The position numbers were made by a program, and so were the translations under genes. Shown here piece after piece: positions 1-10,760 of a DNA stretch of 64,000 bases (position 1 is the stretch's first letter; each line of letters opens with the position of its first letter). The notes beneath the pieces were generated by a model, which saw only the letters and a list, made by a program, of their open reading frames with translations, did not search any database and had not been told where the DNA came from. This DNA is from Epichloe hybrida (lineage: Eukaryota; Ascomycota; Sordariomycetes; Hypocreales; Clavicipitaceae), in the NCBI GenBank assembly GCA_019022495.1, contig JAFEKR010000027.1, positions 248,001-312,000 on the forward strand, in the 5' to 3' direction.

Positions 1-1310
1 GTGAACGAGCCTGCCTCACGACCCTGCTGGGGCATCATCCTGGCCTGTAATGCATCAATATTAGGTAGTCCCGAGGCAGGTGCGTTGACCAGACCCCACT
101 GCCCGGGCCGTCCAGTTGGTTGAGCATTCAATGATGCGGCCATGCCACTATCGTTTAGCCCCTGGCCAAAGCCTGTAGGCATTGGTGGCATTGGTGGCAT
201 AGGAGGTCTGGGCCCCTGATATCCAGTGGGCTGAGGATTCTGCATGCCAGGGTATCCAGTTTGTTGGGCTTGGAACCCCTGTGGCAGGCCGCCAAAGCCA
301 GTTTGTTGACCCAGGAATCCAGTCATTTGAGACTGAAGTAGTTGAGAATTGGACGACTGCGACTGTTGGGTAGCATTGGGCGTCGAGTTGTCGTTGCGCA
401 AGCTCGGGGCGTTGGTAGCCGCCGCAGAGGAGGAAGCTTCATCCACCACACTAAAACTAATGATGTCGACCATGCTAGATACCTCATTCTTGATGTTTTC
501 CGGCAGAGTCGCTGGGAGAGACTTTCCTGTCATCTTCAGATTGCACAAATACATGGCAAGCGCAAATTCAGGAAAGTATAACTGTCCCGCCCGGGTGGTG
601 TCGGCCAATGTCCTTTGCGAAAGAAAAAAAAAAGAAGGAAAATCAAAGTCAGTCTCGTCAGTATACATGTATGTGTGCTTGAGTAAAACGAACCAAATTT
701 GAGAGAGTGTGTCCCCGTCCAGTCGCGACCGCAGCAAAAGATCTCTTGCTTTGTCACCAGACATGGTGGTCGAGCTCTCGCCCACGGCTGACTTGAAAAG
801 TGTCTCAAACTTGGACTGGTCTTGAGCGGTAATAAATGAAAGTCTGATGTTGGGGATTTTATTAGTCTCAGCACGTCGTCCCTGAGGCTTGGAGGCCCCT
901 CCAGTGTAAAAAGAGGCGGCCATCTCTGTAAAGCCTGTGGGTTGGGGCTTCATGGGAGGCGGAGGAGGAGCTGGGCTCGACGATTGCGCTGGCGAGGACG
1001 AAGGAAATCCCATCGGCTGAGGGGGCTGGAATCCTGTCTGTGATGGCGGCGGCGGCTGCTGCTGGTATTGCTGCTGGTATTGTGAGGGGATCAAGGGCAT
1101 AGGCGGCAACGCTCCTGTCTGGTAGCTCTGTTGCGGTTGGGCACCGGGGAAGCCCGTGTACTGCTGCTGAAGAGGCTGGGATGCATGCGGCAGACTAGTC
1201 TGTTGGGTCTGCATTGGGAAACCAGTGTATTGCTGTTGCAGCGGCTGCTGTGCAAAGCCAGTGGGCTGCGGCGCAAATGGGCTCGGCTGAGGCTGTTGTG
1301 GTTGTTGATG

Positions 1311-1344
<34 letters not shown>

Positions 1345-1439
1345 CTACCAGGTCCTAAAGGACCGAGGGATCCGCCATACTGTTGAGCGCCCGGACGTTG
1401 GCTGTTTCCGCCTAAGAAAGCATTGGAGCTGGAATACAT
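1..1439 (-). CDS. PAN1: PAN1, actin cytoskeleton-regulatory complex protein (5' part)
   Basis: Endocytic scaffold and Arp2/3 activator acting with End3 and Sla1 at cortical actin patches (family knowledge). The start is ATG at 1437-1439; exon 1 is 694-1439 and exon 2 is 1-612, running off the window. About 452 residues are visible, roughly a third of a usual PAN1. Residues 1-190 are Q/P-rich with many QPTGF/QYTGF motifs and a polyglutamine run. Residues about 195-300 form the first EH domain: W249 in the SQIW-TLAD segment is the conserved NPF-pocket tryptophan, followed by an EF-hand-like loop (D253 to E264). A second Q-rich TGF region follows. Several LxxQxTG motifs match the Prk1-kinase consensus known from yeast Pan1. 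The second EH, coiled coil, WH2 and proline-rich tail would lie left of position 1. The frame is intact across the splice. Confidence 0.9.
613..693 (-). other. PAN1 intron 1 (81 nt)
   Basis: On the minus strand the donor is GTTCGT at 693, a TGAC branch-like motif lies inside, and the acceptor is AAAG ending at 613. The exons join within the EH-domain tryptophan codon (TG + G). Exon 1 is 746 nt (phase 2), so the frame is kept, and unspliced reading would hit TGA codons. The acceptor is AAG rather than the more usual CAG or TAG. Confidence 0.85.
1314..1343 (-). repeat. (CAG)10 polyglutamine tract in PAN1
   Basis: Ten uninterrupted CTG triplets on the plus strand read as ten CAG codons on the minus strand. 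They are followed by His-His-Gln-Gln in the low-complexity N-terminal tail. A pure trinucleotide run of this kind is expected to vary in length between isolates. Confidence 0.95.
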
Positions 1440-2491
1440 GATGGGATTGCGGCAGTCCGGTTTGCACAACAAGGCCGAAGTCGAGATGCGAACGTGGCAA
1501 TGGACCGATTCGCGATGTGGTTCCCAGGTGTGTTCGTCGGGCGGAGCGAGAAGCTCCGCAATGGGTTGGTTGGTAGGATGGCAACGGAGGTGCGGCAAAG
1601 CAATCGAGATGCTCGAGAAAATGCTGAGAAGCGAAGAGTCACGTTGGAGAGGAGACACTCGGACGAAGGCAGGTCTGTCGGTCGGTCACACGAGGGATGG
1701 GAAATGTGGCGGGAGTGAGGACCGGAGAAGAGCTGCACCGGGTCTGGCGTCTGGCGTCTGGCTCAGAAAAGGATGGCGAAAGCTCCCAATGGCTGAGCCC
1801 ATGCCTATAGTGGGGTTTCCAGTGGGTGTACACCACTGTACAGGCCCCCACCCTATTGCATGACACACATCGAATGTCTCGACGGTGCGCTGAGAAGCCC
1901 CCAATTTGCATCCACACACAGACCAGACAGAGACTGCCCTGCTTATCCGAGGTCCCGCACTGCGCTTCTCACCACTTCTCACCACCTCTTCCTGCAACTC
2001 AATTCAACAAGGCTTCACCGCGTATCACTCACATCAGTTACCCCATCAGTCACGCGCGCCAACTACTGCAATCAGCCTCGACTATATTCAATCCGCCCTC
2101 GTGTTGTCAGACGATGCATGTAATGTGCCACCGTCATCTAAAATCAATGAGAAATCGATTCATTCGCGAGGGGTATCGAGCAATATCAATAAGTGCCATA
2201 ATCCAAATAAACGCCTACCCCCCCCCTCCGCCCCCCTTCCCAAAAAAAAGAAAAGTTCAAATCGCCAATTGCTTCCACTTCAACCACAAAATGAAGCAGA
2301 GGGGAGGAATCTGCATGCATCCAACCAGCTTCTAATTACACCAAGGGGTCCATCTCGTTTAATTTCCCCTCCTAATACGGAGTAGATATATCTAAATTCG
2401 GATGCTTGTGTATGTGTGTGAGTATATGCGAATGTTTCACTGCGAGTCTCGTACTTTAGGCACTCCCATTTCCCTTGTGAGATGCTTCATT
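1440..2491. promoter_or_regulatory. Intergenic: PAN1 upstream region and 3' end of the LRR gene
   Basis: About 1 kb without a supported gene. It must hold the PAN1 5'UTR and promoter (minus strand, from 1440 rightwards) and the terminator of the next gene (stop at 2492-2494). A C-run followed by an A-run lies at about 2218-2255, which reads as T-run then G-run upstream of PAN1; such pyrimidine tracts are common in fungal promoters. I see no clear TATA box. Short ORFs on both strands here lack any recognisable domain. Confidence 0.6.
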
Positions 2492-5400
2492 TCATGGACC
2501 TTCTTCCTCATCGATGCGACTGGTTGGATCTCCCATGTACCTTCTGTATCGTTTCATCTGAAGCCCGTCTTCAACTTCATGGCCATCCGAATATGTATAG
2601 TGTGAGTCTAGGTGCTCGTCAAACATTGGCGTCGCCAGTCCGAAATCTCTTTCGGTGGGACTGTCGGTTTCTGGCGGGCTAGGCAATCCTCCGGATGCGT
2701 TGCTAGCTTCGTCGGTAGATGGACTAATCGCTCCCTCACTCGACACCATTGACATGGGTCGAATAGCCAGGTCCCTCGATCCTATTGAGCTTTGGCGACT
2801 ATGGCGACGGAAAGCCACGTCCCGCGAAGACATTTGCTCAGATTCCTGGAAATGACGGAGTCCCTTCGCTCGCTGATTCTCAAGACTGCGGAGCGGCAGT
2901 CCGCCAAACACCGTGGCAAAGCTCACGCCGGCAGCATTGCTTCTGCGCCATTCCTGAGAACAGCCGTCACTTTGCTCAGCAGTGTTATCTTGATCAAGAA
3001 GACTCTGATTGCGCTGCAAAATTCGCGCCAGGTCCTGACCAGCGCCGTCCCATTCCTCCTTCAGCCGTTGAACCATGGGTCTGCTGTCCCCGTTGGGGGG
3101 TCTGTCTGACTTGAACAGAGACATGACTGACGGCTTGCGCAACGGTGCCGCTATGGATGCTGTTTCCACTGATTTCGAAACAGCCTTCTCCAGCTCTTCT
3201 GCTGATAGTGCAGAAAAATATTGCATGGTGAGATTTCGCTTCAACGATGTGACGAGATGCCTATAATTCGACAGGTTAAAGTCATTGCCCTCGCAGTCAA
3301 GCGTGAGGAGGCTTTTATTCTCGGAAACGGCCTCAGCCAAGTCTCCGGTGTTGTAATTGAGCATCTGGCTGCGCACACGGAGATGCTCGATGCTCTCGTT
3401 CTTCCGCAGGCCGATCAGTGCCTTCGAAAATTCTCGACCAAGTCTACCTTCATCCAGTTTGGAGTCGAACCCCGAAATGTCGAGGAAGCGAATGGTAGAG
3501 TTCTTTGCGAAGAAGTCTGCCATGGCTTGGCAGGCAGTGCTACTGGCAGCATCCGGTGTGGAGGTTCCTGCTAAACTGAGGCACTGGATAGATTGATTGA
3601 CTGTCAGAGCACGGAGAAGTTTGATGTAGCTCGCTTCTCGCGCGAATTCGATCATCTGAGCGTAGAGGCACCAAGGCCCATATCCTTCTGCAATGGCCGC
3701 GCACAAGTCATCGATTCCCTCGTCCATGCGGCAACCGTTGAGATGAACCACGATTGGCCTTGCCTTTCCCATGGCATAGAATAACTGAGCAATCTGCGCG
3801 CCAGTGAGGCCACTGTTGTTGAGACGCATGGTTTGGAGATGTTGGGCGTTGTCCATTTTCAGGTAATTCGACAAAGCGTCAACCGTAGCAGGGTTTAACT
3901 TCATGGTACATCAGCACGACTAGGTATCGCATGGTCACTTTTCAGACTGAAAAGAAGAAGTTGCTCACCATGACACCGGAGAGATCAAGTTCCTGTAGCT
4001 CCCATTTACAAATTGTCATCTCGTCGAACAAAGGTTCCTCCGACACAAGTCGAGTGTTGCCCGCAATGTTTAGTTTGGAGAGCCTCCTCATTCCGCTGAG
4101 CGTCCGTTGGATGGTCTCAAATCGTACGACACCATGGTTGTTCGACGTGTCTATCCATTCCAGAGAGTTTGCTTGTCCTGCAAGGCTCATCCACAACTTC
4201 GATAGCCCAGCGTCGCCCAATGAGCATTTTGACAAGTCCAGCCGTCGCAAATGAACTTGATTCATCGCCAATAGATTGGCTGTTTGGAGGGGGGTCATGT
4301 CAGCTGCTGTAACTCGGCACAATGATCAAAATGACAGACATACCTAACTCATCCAGGTCGTCGGATGACATTGGATTGCCGGACAAGGAGATGCTGTTGC
4401 AAACGCACAATTGTCGCCTAAGCAATTCCAAAATGGGCTGCAGGATCTCTGACGTCGTCTTGCTCAGGTTAGCCAGGTCGTGCTCGTATCGGCTGAGCCT
4501 GTTGCTCTTGGTCCCAAGCCCTAGAACGTTGGACATGTCGAGGCTGCGGATGGACTCGGAAGCAAACAACAACGCGTGGACTTCCTGGCCCAGAATTGTG
4601 GCCTGAAGCAATATATCGTGATGGTCTTCTGGAATTGTCACCCCTAGAGTCGGGTCAGAACACGCATGTCCCCTTTGCATGGCCGCGATTCATTGCTATT
4701 CTAGATACATACCATTCAGAGACTTATAAGCCAAAGAGTCCCCGTATTGTGCTCTGTCATTTCTACCAACAAGAGGTGTAAGATCTACGCCTCGGAATGA
4801 GATAGCCTTGAAGAAGCTATTATACCGCAAGGCCCGAAACACAGCAAGAAGCTGTAGAGGAGCATATGTTTTGCCATCAGTAGGCAGTAATCGAAATGCA
4901 GGTTGAGGGGGAGGGCTCCAATCAATGGTCCAGTTCGGTACCGGGACTTGGAACGCGGCGCAGTACGCTTCGAGGCTTCGCTTTAGTCCGCCAAGATCAT
5001 TGCCCGATGTGAGCTGCAGAGGTGGAGGGAGGCCTTTGATATCGAATATGACTTGTTGAAAATGTTGGGGCCACATGGGCTTGAGAATACGATCAGCTTT
5101 GGTGAGCGTCTCAATGATGCGGCGATACTGGGCACTAGCCAAGTCAATCCTAGTCTCACGACCAAACGGTAATCTGAGCCGGTTAGCATAGTCTACAGTG
5201 TTTTGAGACCATCGTGGCGCAGACTCACCGAAAACACATTACAAATCGATGCTCGTGAGATGAAACGGAGGCTCTGAATCGAGTCAGAGTTACAGTCCCG
5301 TAGGATACGGCTTTCACTCGCAGATCCCCAGGTGCCGTGGCGTGGTCTGCTTTGAGCACCTCGACAAAATGGCACATGCATGGCCCGATAATGAGAAAAA

Positions 5401-6391
5401 AGGATGATATGTCGGTGTTGTCGGGAGCTTCTTCCGTTCCGATGCTCTTCTGGCCGAAGACCCGTCGTGCCACTGGAAAGATTATGTTTTGATGGCCAGC
5501 ATCTGCCGAAACTTCAGCAGAACGGACTATGTGGTCAATGCGGCTTCTCAAATTATCCGAGAGTAAAGAGCTAGTAGTAGCAGCCTGTCTCAGCTTTGCC
5601 CTACATGCGTGATGTATTGAAGCCAACCAAGTATCTCGCTCTGTGGGTAATGAAAAGTGAAAGTGCGCCTTGGAATAAGCCAGTCTCGGCCATGGTGAGA
5701 ACCACCAAATCTCGATGCCTGATCGATTGCCAGTGCTGTCATCGTTGAAAGCAGCCACGACTGAGCGCATGGGAATCTCCAGTCGAATGTCGCTGGATGA
5801 AACCTTGCAAAAAGTTGCTCGATGAGACGACACCGTGTTGTCAGCATGAGGATCTGGCTGGTTCAGCTGCGGGAATGCCGCTCTTGCAACATGTCCGCTC
5901 GCAAATTTGACCAAAACTTGGTCTGTAAGGACTAGATACTCGGATCGAGCTTTGAGGAGCGATACGTCCGCCTTCAAAGGCCCACAATGCTGTATCTCCA
6001 TTGCCGAGTAAGGCGGCAGCTGGTCAACCGGACTTGCCGGACGATCGGATGCCGGCGAACGATGAGAAACCCGCCTCTGGAGCCTGTCTAGCATTGACGA
6101 AGAAGAAGAGGATGGCGTCTTCTTCTGTAATCGTCGGGTGGAGTTACTGCGGGTTGAACCGGCTGTTGTTGAGTCCATGGAAGAGCTGCTCAAAGAGCGT
6201 AATGCTCGGGTAAGGACTCGCGGCGCCTTGCTCTCGATTGACGCTGTCGATGCATCGTGATGTGTTGTTTCCAAAGTACTCAAGGGAAGCCCCGAGGAGG
6301 ACTTCCACTTCCATCGTTCCACGTTCATTCCCGACGGTCTGTGATGTTTGCAATCTACGAGTTCCCCTGTCGCCGTGATGGTATATCGCAA
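2492..6391 (-). CDS. PH-like and leucine-rich-repeat (RNI-like) protein, five exons
   Basis: Exons on the minus strand: 5229-6328 or further upstream, 4713-5173, 4344-4643, 3969-4279 and 2492-3898. Introns are 5174-5228 (GTGAGT..CAG), 4644-4712 (GTATGT..TAG), 4280-4343 (GTATGT, branch CTGAC, CAG) and 3899-3968 (GTGAGC..AAG). From ATG 6328 the total is 3579 nt, exactly 1192 codons plus stop, so all junctions keep phase. The N-terminus is basic and Ser-rich. Next comes a PH-like segment (roughly residues 120-260) with a terminal tryptophan helix. Repeated LRR segments of the LxxLDLSxCxLxxxGL type follow in exons 3-5. The C-terminus is Ser/acidic and ends in Glu-rich residues. The PH plus RNI-type LRR order resembles CARMIL-like cytoskeletal adaptors, but that is inference; the function is unknown. 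The in-frame sequence stays open upstream of 6328 to about 6430 without an ATG, so an upstream exon is possible. Confidence 0.8.
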
Positions 6392-6631
6392 TTTCAGCGG
6401 AGCTGCACCGGCAATTGGCCTTAGCAGACCATGGCCACCGTGATTCGGGTATCAAGTCAATCGATGCAGGTAAGTGGTTGAATTGCCTCACAGTCAGTCA
6501 GCGAGACAAACGGAGCTCGAAGAAGCACAATGGGATTGCTCAGCGGCACGGGCTCGGGGCTTGATTGACGTTGGATTGGCGTGCCGCGTGTTGCACTTGT
6601 GGTTGCTGTTGCAGGGTGATGTCTCAGCCAC

Positions 6632-6668
6632 AGGGGGTGTCTTGGGGTGTCTTGGGGTGTCTTGGGGA
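6632..6668. repeat. 10-bp tandem repeat
   Basis: Unit CTTGGGGTGT at 6641 and 6651, with partial units on each side. It lies in the upstream region of the LRR gene, and no coding role is seen. Confidence 0.85.
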
Positions 6669-6710
6669 CAAGGCCGCCCAGTCACTCCCGCATCCGTCAC
6701 TGAGGAAACA

Positions 6711-6740
6711 AATCCAGGAGCGAGCAATCCAGGAGCGAGC
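6711..6740. repeat. 15-bp direct tandem repeat (two units)
   Basis: AATCCAGGAGCGAGC occurs at 6711-6725 and again at 6726-6740, both exact. It lies in the LRR-gene upstream region. Confidence 0.9.
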
Positions 6741-7592
6741 ACTCCGTTGATCACCAGTCTTCTTGGCAAGCTGGCATTCGTCACGACAGGCCAGGTGCAG
6801 CAAGCGCAGTTTGCAAGGCCGGCTGCGGTTTTCGAAATGTTTCGTAATGGCCCTTTGTGAACGGCGGAGATGTCAGATGCTGTGCGCAGTCCTCGGGAGC
6901 TCCTGCCTGCCAAGCAGGAGCAGATTGCAGATTCGCAGCAATGGAGGGCAAGAGCCTCAAGATGGGGGGGCCAGTGAGGTTAAAGTCACAGGACTCGACG
7001 AGAGGACTGGCTGAGAATTGAAGCAATTCGAAATCTATAGCCCTGCAAGAAGCCGCCTAGCTGTTTCTCAGCTCGTCGTGTTATGTAGAAGGATGAGGCA
7101 GGCTCAGGTGCAGCAAATAGACGAAAAGTCCCCCTTTGAGAGGTCGTATTTCAAGAAGACATGAGGAAGACAAAGGAGAGAAAGAATGGAATGAAGGAGG
7201 GTGCAGAAAGCCAAGAACACCCAGACCAAGTATGTGGAAGCGAGAAATGCGGATTTGGTGTGGGAACCATGAAACTCTAAACTTTTCCCGTCCAGAGTGT
7301 ATTTCGCTGGATCTGAAGCCAGCTTTGTAGCCACGCTTATTGATGACGATGACGATGACCACAAACACCCATAAACGCCGCGGTGGGGAGATACGAGCGC
7401 TGGCGTTTCCGGAGTAGAGTAGACGGAATGGATCGAGTGAGCCGGCGGTGCAGCCTCGCCCGCGCCGCTCGATCTCCTGTGTCTGGCTTGTGAAGATGTT
7501 GATGTGAGGAAACCTTGACAAAGAATGACGAAAACGCTCCCTTTCGCGGGAGGGTGAGGGCAGAGGGAATCGGGAATTGGGGGAAGAGGCTA

Positions 7593-7853
7593 TTATGGCA
7601 AAGGGGATGGATACGGTTTTCTTGGCTCGTGACAGTTTGGGCCACGGGCCAGGGTGGGATTCGGAAAGGACAAACTGACGATAAGATGGGCTCGGCGCGG
7701 TGCCAACAGGGATTGTCGTGCCATTGATATGTAGAAGCCGTGAGAAGAGGCGACAAGCTCTTCCTTTGGCTCTTCCTTTGGCTCTTCCTTTGGGGGCCGA
7801 CTGTCCATGCCAGGCACTCCGTACTCGACAAGATCATTAATGTATCCGCTCAT
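7593..7853 (-). CDS. Small hypothetical ORF with KEEP repeats (doubtful)
   Basis: An 86-codon frame opening with ATG at 7853. The first 30 or so residues look protein-like and include three in-frame Lys-Glu-Glu-Pro units made by the 12-bp repeat at 7758-7793. After that the composition becomes arbitrary. It could be the first exon of an undetected minus-strand gene (a GTCAGT donor-like site lies downstream) or chance. No family is recognised. Confidence 0.2.
   Translation of the reverse strand: MSGYINDLVEYGVPGMDSRPPKEEPKEEPKEELVASSHGFYISMARQSLLAPRRAHLIVSLSFPNPTLARGPNCHEPRKPYPSPLP
7758..7793. repeat. 12-bp tandem repeat, three units
   Basis: CTCTTCCTTTGG is repeated exactly at 7758, 7770 and 7782. 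On the minus strand it reads as a Pro-Lys-Glu-Glu repeat in the doubtful small ORF. Confidence 0.95.
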
Positions 7854-8016
7854 CGCTGATTCTCTATCATGCCCGTCCTGTTTTTTTTTTTGCCTGCATC
7901 TCTCCCATTTGGCATGTAAAATCAGACTAAAGAGTCTGGGCCGGCGCCCGGGTTTAGTTATCTTAGCCTCGCATTACTTGGCAAGATAGAAACAGACAAC
8001 AGACCAATCAGATAAT

Positions 8017-8512
8017 TGTTGGAATCCCGCCGTAAGCGTTCAACCGCATGCAGGCAACTTGGACACTAGGACCCACCTGACTAGTTACTTTCCAGACCTT
8101 CAGTAGATGCATAGTATAGTTTATATAGGCAGATTACACACCCTATAGTATAGGTACTTAGTTATTTAAACTATAGTCCGCGCTCTCTTATAGGATTAGG
8201 TAACTCAATCTATACCTTCATTTCTAATCCTAGCTACTTAGTCTAATATAGTAGTAATTACTTAGTGTTTATAATATAAAGACCTTTCTTTCTAATTAAT
8301 ACCTTTATTAAGTTAATTCTAATTAATTAATTATCAAATTCGGTACATCCTAGTAAGAGAATAGGGTTTAATCACAATCATTAACATCGTGATTAGGCAA
8401 CCCCTAGCAGCAAGGAAGATCTACGTGGGTTGAAGTTTAACAAATTGCAGGAAGATCTGCGTGGGTTAAAGTTTAACAAATTGTAACAACAATAACATAG
8501 GACATTATTAAG
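8017..8512 (+). repeat. Probable 5' LTR and leader of copia D
   Basis: It starts TGTTGG at 8017 with possible TSD ATAAT at 8012-8016; this cannot be checked because the other end is outside. The first 75 bp or so keep normal GC, then the sequence turns TA-rich. The LTR's inner end is not defined. A tandem repeat lies just before the gag ATG at 8513. Confidence 0.45.
8413..8484 (+). repeat. 36-bp tandem repeat in copia D leader (two units)
   Basis: Units 8413-8448 and 8449-8484 differ at only three positions (A/G, G/A, C/T, all RIP-type transitions). Each contains AGATCT followed by GTGGGTT. It lies 28 bp upstream of the gag ATG. Confidence 0.9.
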
Positions 8513-9243
8513 ATGTCTAAGGAAACTAACACTACTCGAGGCTATGAGCCAGTAGTTAAGCTGCAGGAACCCTATTATTAGGACCTGTGGTTTAAGATAA
8601 TAAAGGCAAGAGCTGTTAAAGATAGGATTTAGGTCTTTATTAATCCTAATTTAATAATAACTCTTAACTACTTACCTAAGCCGCTAATCCTAATAGGAAA
8701 AGGGACTCTAGTAATAAGAAAAGCAGTAATTATAGCTTTAACTACTTTACTAGAGAACTAGACTAAAGGGCCTTAAACACGCTTAAGAACGTTAATATCT
8801 AGAGTTATAAGTAATTAGTAGTAACCTTAAGAAAGCTCTCCTCCTATAAGCGTTACTCCTATTATTAACTTAACTAAAGAGAGATACTTTAAATACCCTT
8901 AATAACTAGATAATACTAAAGATAGCGCTTAGTATATAGTTCTTAATAGATAATATTAAGTATTTAATAGTTAGTATTAGAGTCTATTAAAGACTATAAG
9001 AGAATACTATAATTAGTTTATTATAACGCTTAGAAATAAGTATAAGTAAATAATCCTATAGTATATCTTGCTTTATAAGAAGCTTAGAGAGCTTATAAGG
9101 AATATAATGCCCTTAAATAAAATAATTAGGCATTATGCTAAGGTTAACTTTAATAAAGTTATTAAGTATAGCCTAGTAAAGGTTAATATTAATAAATGGC
9201 TTGCTAACGCATTAATTAGCTATAAGCAATGCTTTTAAGCAAA
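8513..9243 (+). pseudogene. Copia D gag, N-terminal part
   Basis: ATG at 8513 opens a frame starting MSKETNTTRGYE, followed by a Trp-Phe-Lys-Ile segment typical of fungal copia gag. It has many TAA/TAG at former Gln/Trp codons. It is interrupted at 9243 by chromovirus A; the same frame resumes at 31928 through the GCAAA target site. Confidence 0.7.
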
Positions 9244-9510
9244 TGTTAGGAGCACGGAGGCCAGGGAGTCGCGGACAGGACGGTCACATAACGGAGCCCT
9301 TAGGTAAGCCTTAGCCTACGCGGATAACTAAGTAGCCGCTAGATAGCTATGTGCGTATAGTAGGGTATTTAGATAAGGACTGCCTATAAGAGATATAGAA
9401 GGTTAGAGTTTAAGACCTTTATATACTTACCCCTAAGTAGTAGCTCTCTAGCTATAACTAAGAACCTTAGCCTTTACTTTATTTATATCTCCCTAAATAT
9501 AGTTATAATA
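9244..9510 (+). repeat. Chromovirus A 5' LTR
   Basis: 267 bp, starting TGTTAGGAGC; it pairs with 31656-31922. The final CA is now TA, as expected from RIP. Its first 75 bp or so remain GC-rich while the rest is AT-rich. Confidence 0.92.
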
Positions 9511-10760
9511 AGTTAAACTCTTAAACCCTTTAAGGAAAATAAACTATTAGCTAGATTTAAATATAAAGAAGCTATAGAATATTTACCTAAAACACACCTA
9601 TATTACCTAGTAAGGAAGCCCTAACTTTATAGCGCTTAGGTAGTAACTAGAATACCTTAACTATAGAATATAAGAGAGTATAGTAAATACTACCTAACTA
9701 ATGTAGTAATGCTAAATCTAGTAATAATAATAATCTAGATAAGCTATAGAGGTAATATAAGGTTATATAAGCTAAGCTATAAAATACCTATATAAGAAAG
9801 GAAATCTTAGATATAGAAGTATAGCTTAAGGAAATAGAAGCGGACTTGTAATTAGCTAGTTTAAGTAAAGAACCTATAATTACCCCTTAGATAAATATAT
9901 AGAGAATTCCCCTATTTCTAGATTTCCTACCTAATACTAAGTTTATAGTAAACACATACCTATAAAGCTTTATTAAGATATAGTATAAGGTGCTTATATA
10001 TAAAGGTAATACTTATAAGAATTTATAGGCATACCTAGTAGATTTAAATATGCTATTTAAGCTAGACCTAAGAACCTTTTAGGATAATAAAATAAAGGTA
10101 GTATATACTAGTAGCTACTTAGCTAATAATGTAAAGCAATAGTAAATATATTATATAATAGTAAATAGGTTAGTTAACTACTTAGCTTATACCTAGGATA
10201 AATTTATATCCTAGCTAAACACTAGAGTAATAGATAAAGATATATAGTACTTAGAAGCCACTAGGACACTACTAAATCTTAGGTAGAAGAGTAATTAGTC
10301 TTTTTAATCTTTCCTAAGACTTTAGATAAAGGTAAAAGCAGAATTACCTAACTAAATCCCTATACACTTAAGAATAGTAATTTTTCTAAATAGCTTAAAT
10401 AATACTATAAGGAAGCATATAGTTAGCTAAGAGTTCCTAATATCTTAGAGTTACCTATAGGGTTAAGGAAAAAAGGCTAAAGTTATAATAATGTTTATAT
10501 TAAGTAATTATAATAGAAACTATAATAAGGAGGGTAGAAGTAATAAGAGATAATACTCTAGCTCCCTTATAAATAACTTATAGCAAAGCTTATAGTAACC
10601 TAGTATAGGCTAGAGACTATTTAAGTGCTATAAATATAGTAGCTCTAGATATGGTTTAAATAGATATAATATAGTAAACTACTTAATCTATAAAAGTAAT
10701 AAGTATACTACTAAGAAGTATAAGGATAGTAGTAATAAAACCTTAGACCTAAATAAAATT
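9511..10760 (+). pseudogene. Chromovirus A leader and gag
   Basis: Degraded gag-like reading with a relic CCHC zinc knuckle starting at the Cys codon near 10626 (CYKYSSS... with later Cys/His lost). The 5' third is probably leader. No intact frame remains. Confidence 0.6.

Larger units (their letters stand above)
6392..8016. promoter_or_regulatory. Intergenic: LRR-gene upstream region up to the repeat boundary
   Basis: About 1.6 kb of GC-balanced DNA with no gene I can recognise. It should contain the promoter and 5'UTR of the minus-strand LRR gene. It holds three short tandem repeats and a T-run near 7880. Several overlapping open frames exist on the minus strand (7081-7837), but none shows a known domain and they disagree in frame. 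A minus-strand frame at about 7104-7430 looks mildly coding-like and could be an exon of an undetected gene. Confidence 0.5.

Noticed and set aside
342..1863. Plus-strand and minus-strand frames overlapping PAN1
   Set aside because: Frameshifted or antisense readings of the PAN1 exons; the Leu-rich one reads the CAG run.
4304..4343. Shorter intron 3 of the LRR gene ending at the first CAG (37-40 nt)
   Set aside because: Too short for a fungal intron; the CAG at 4280 gives 64 nt with a CTGAC branch site and keeps phase.
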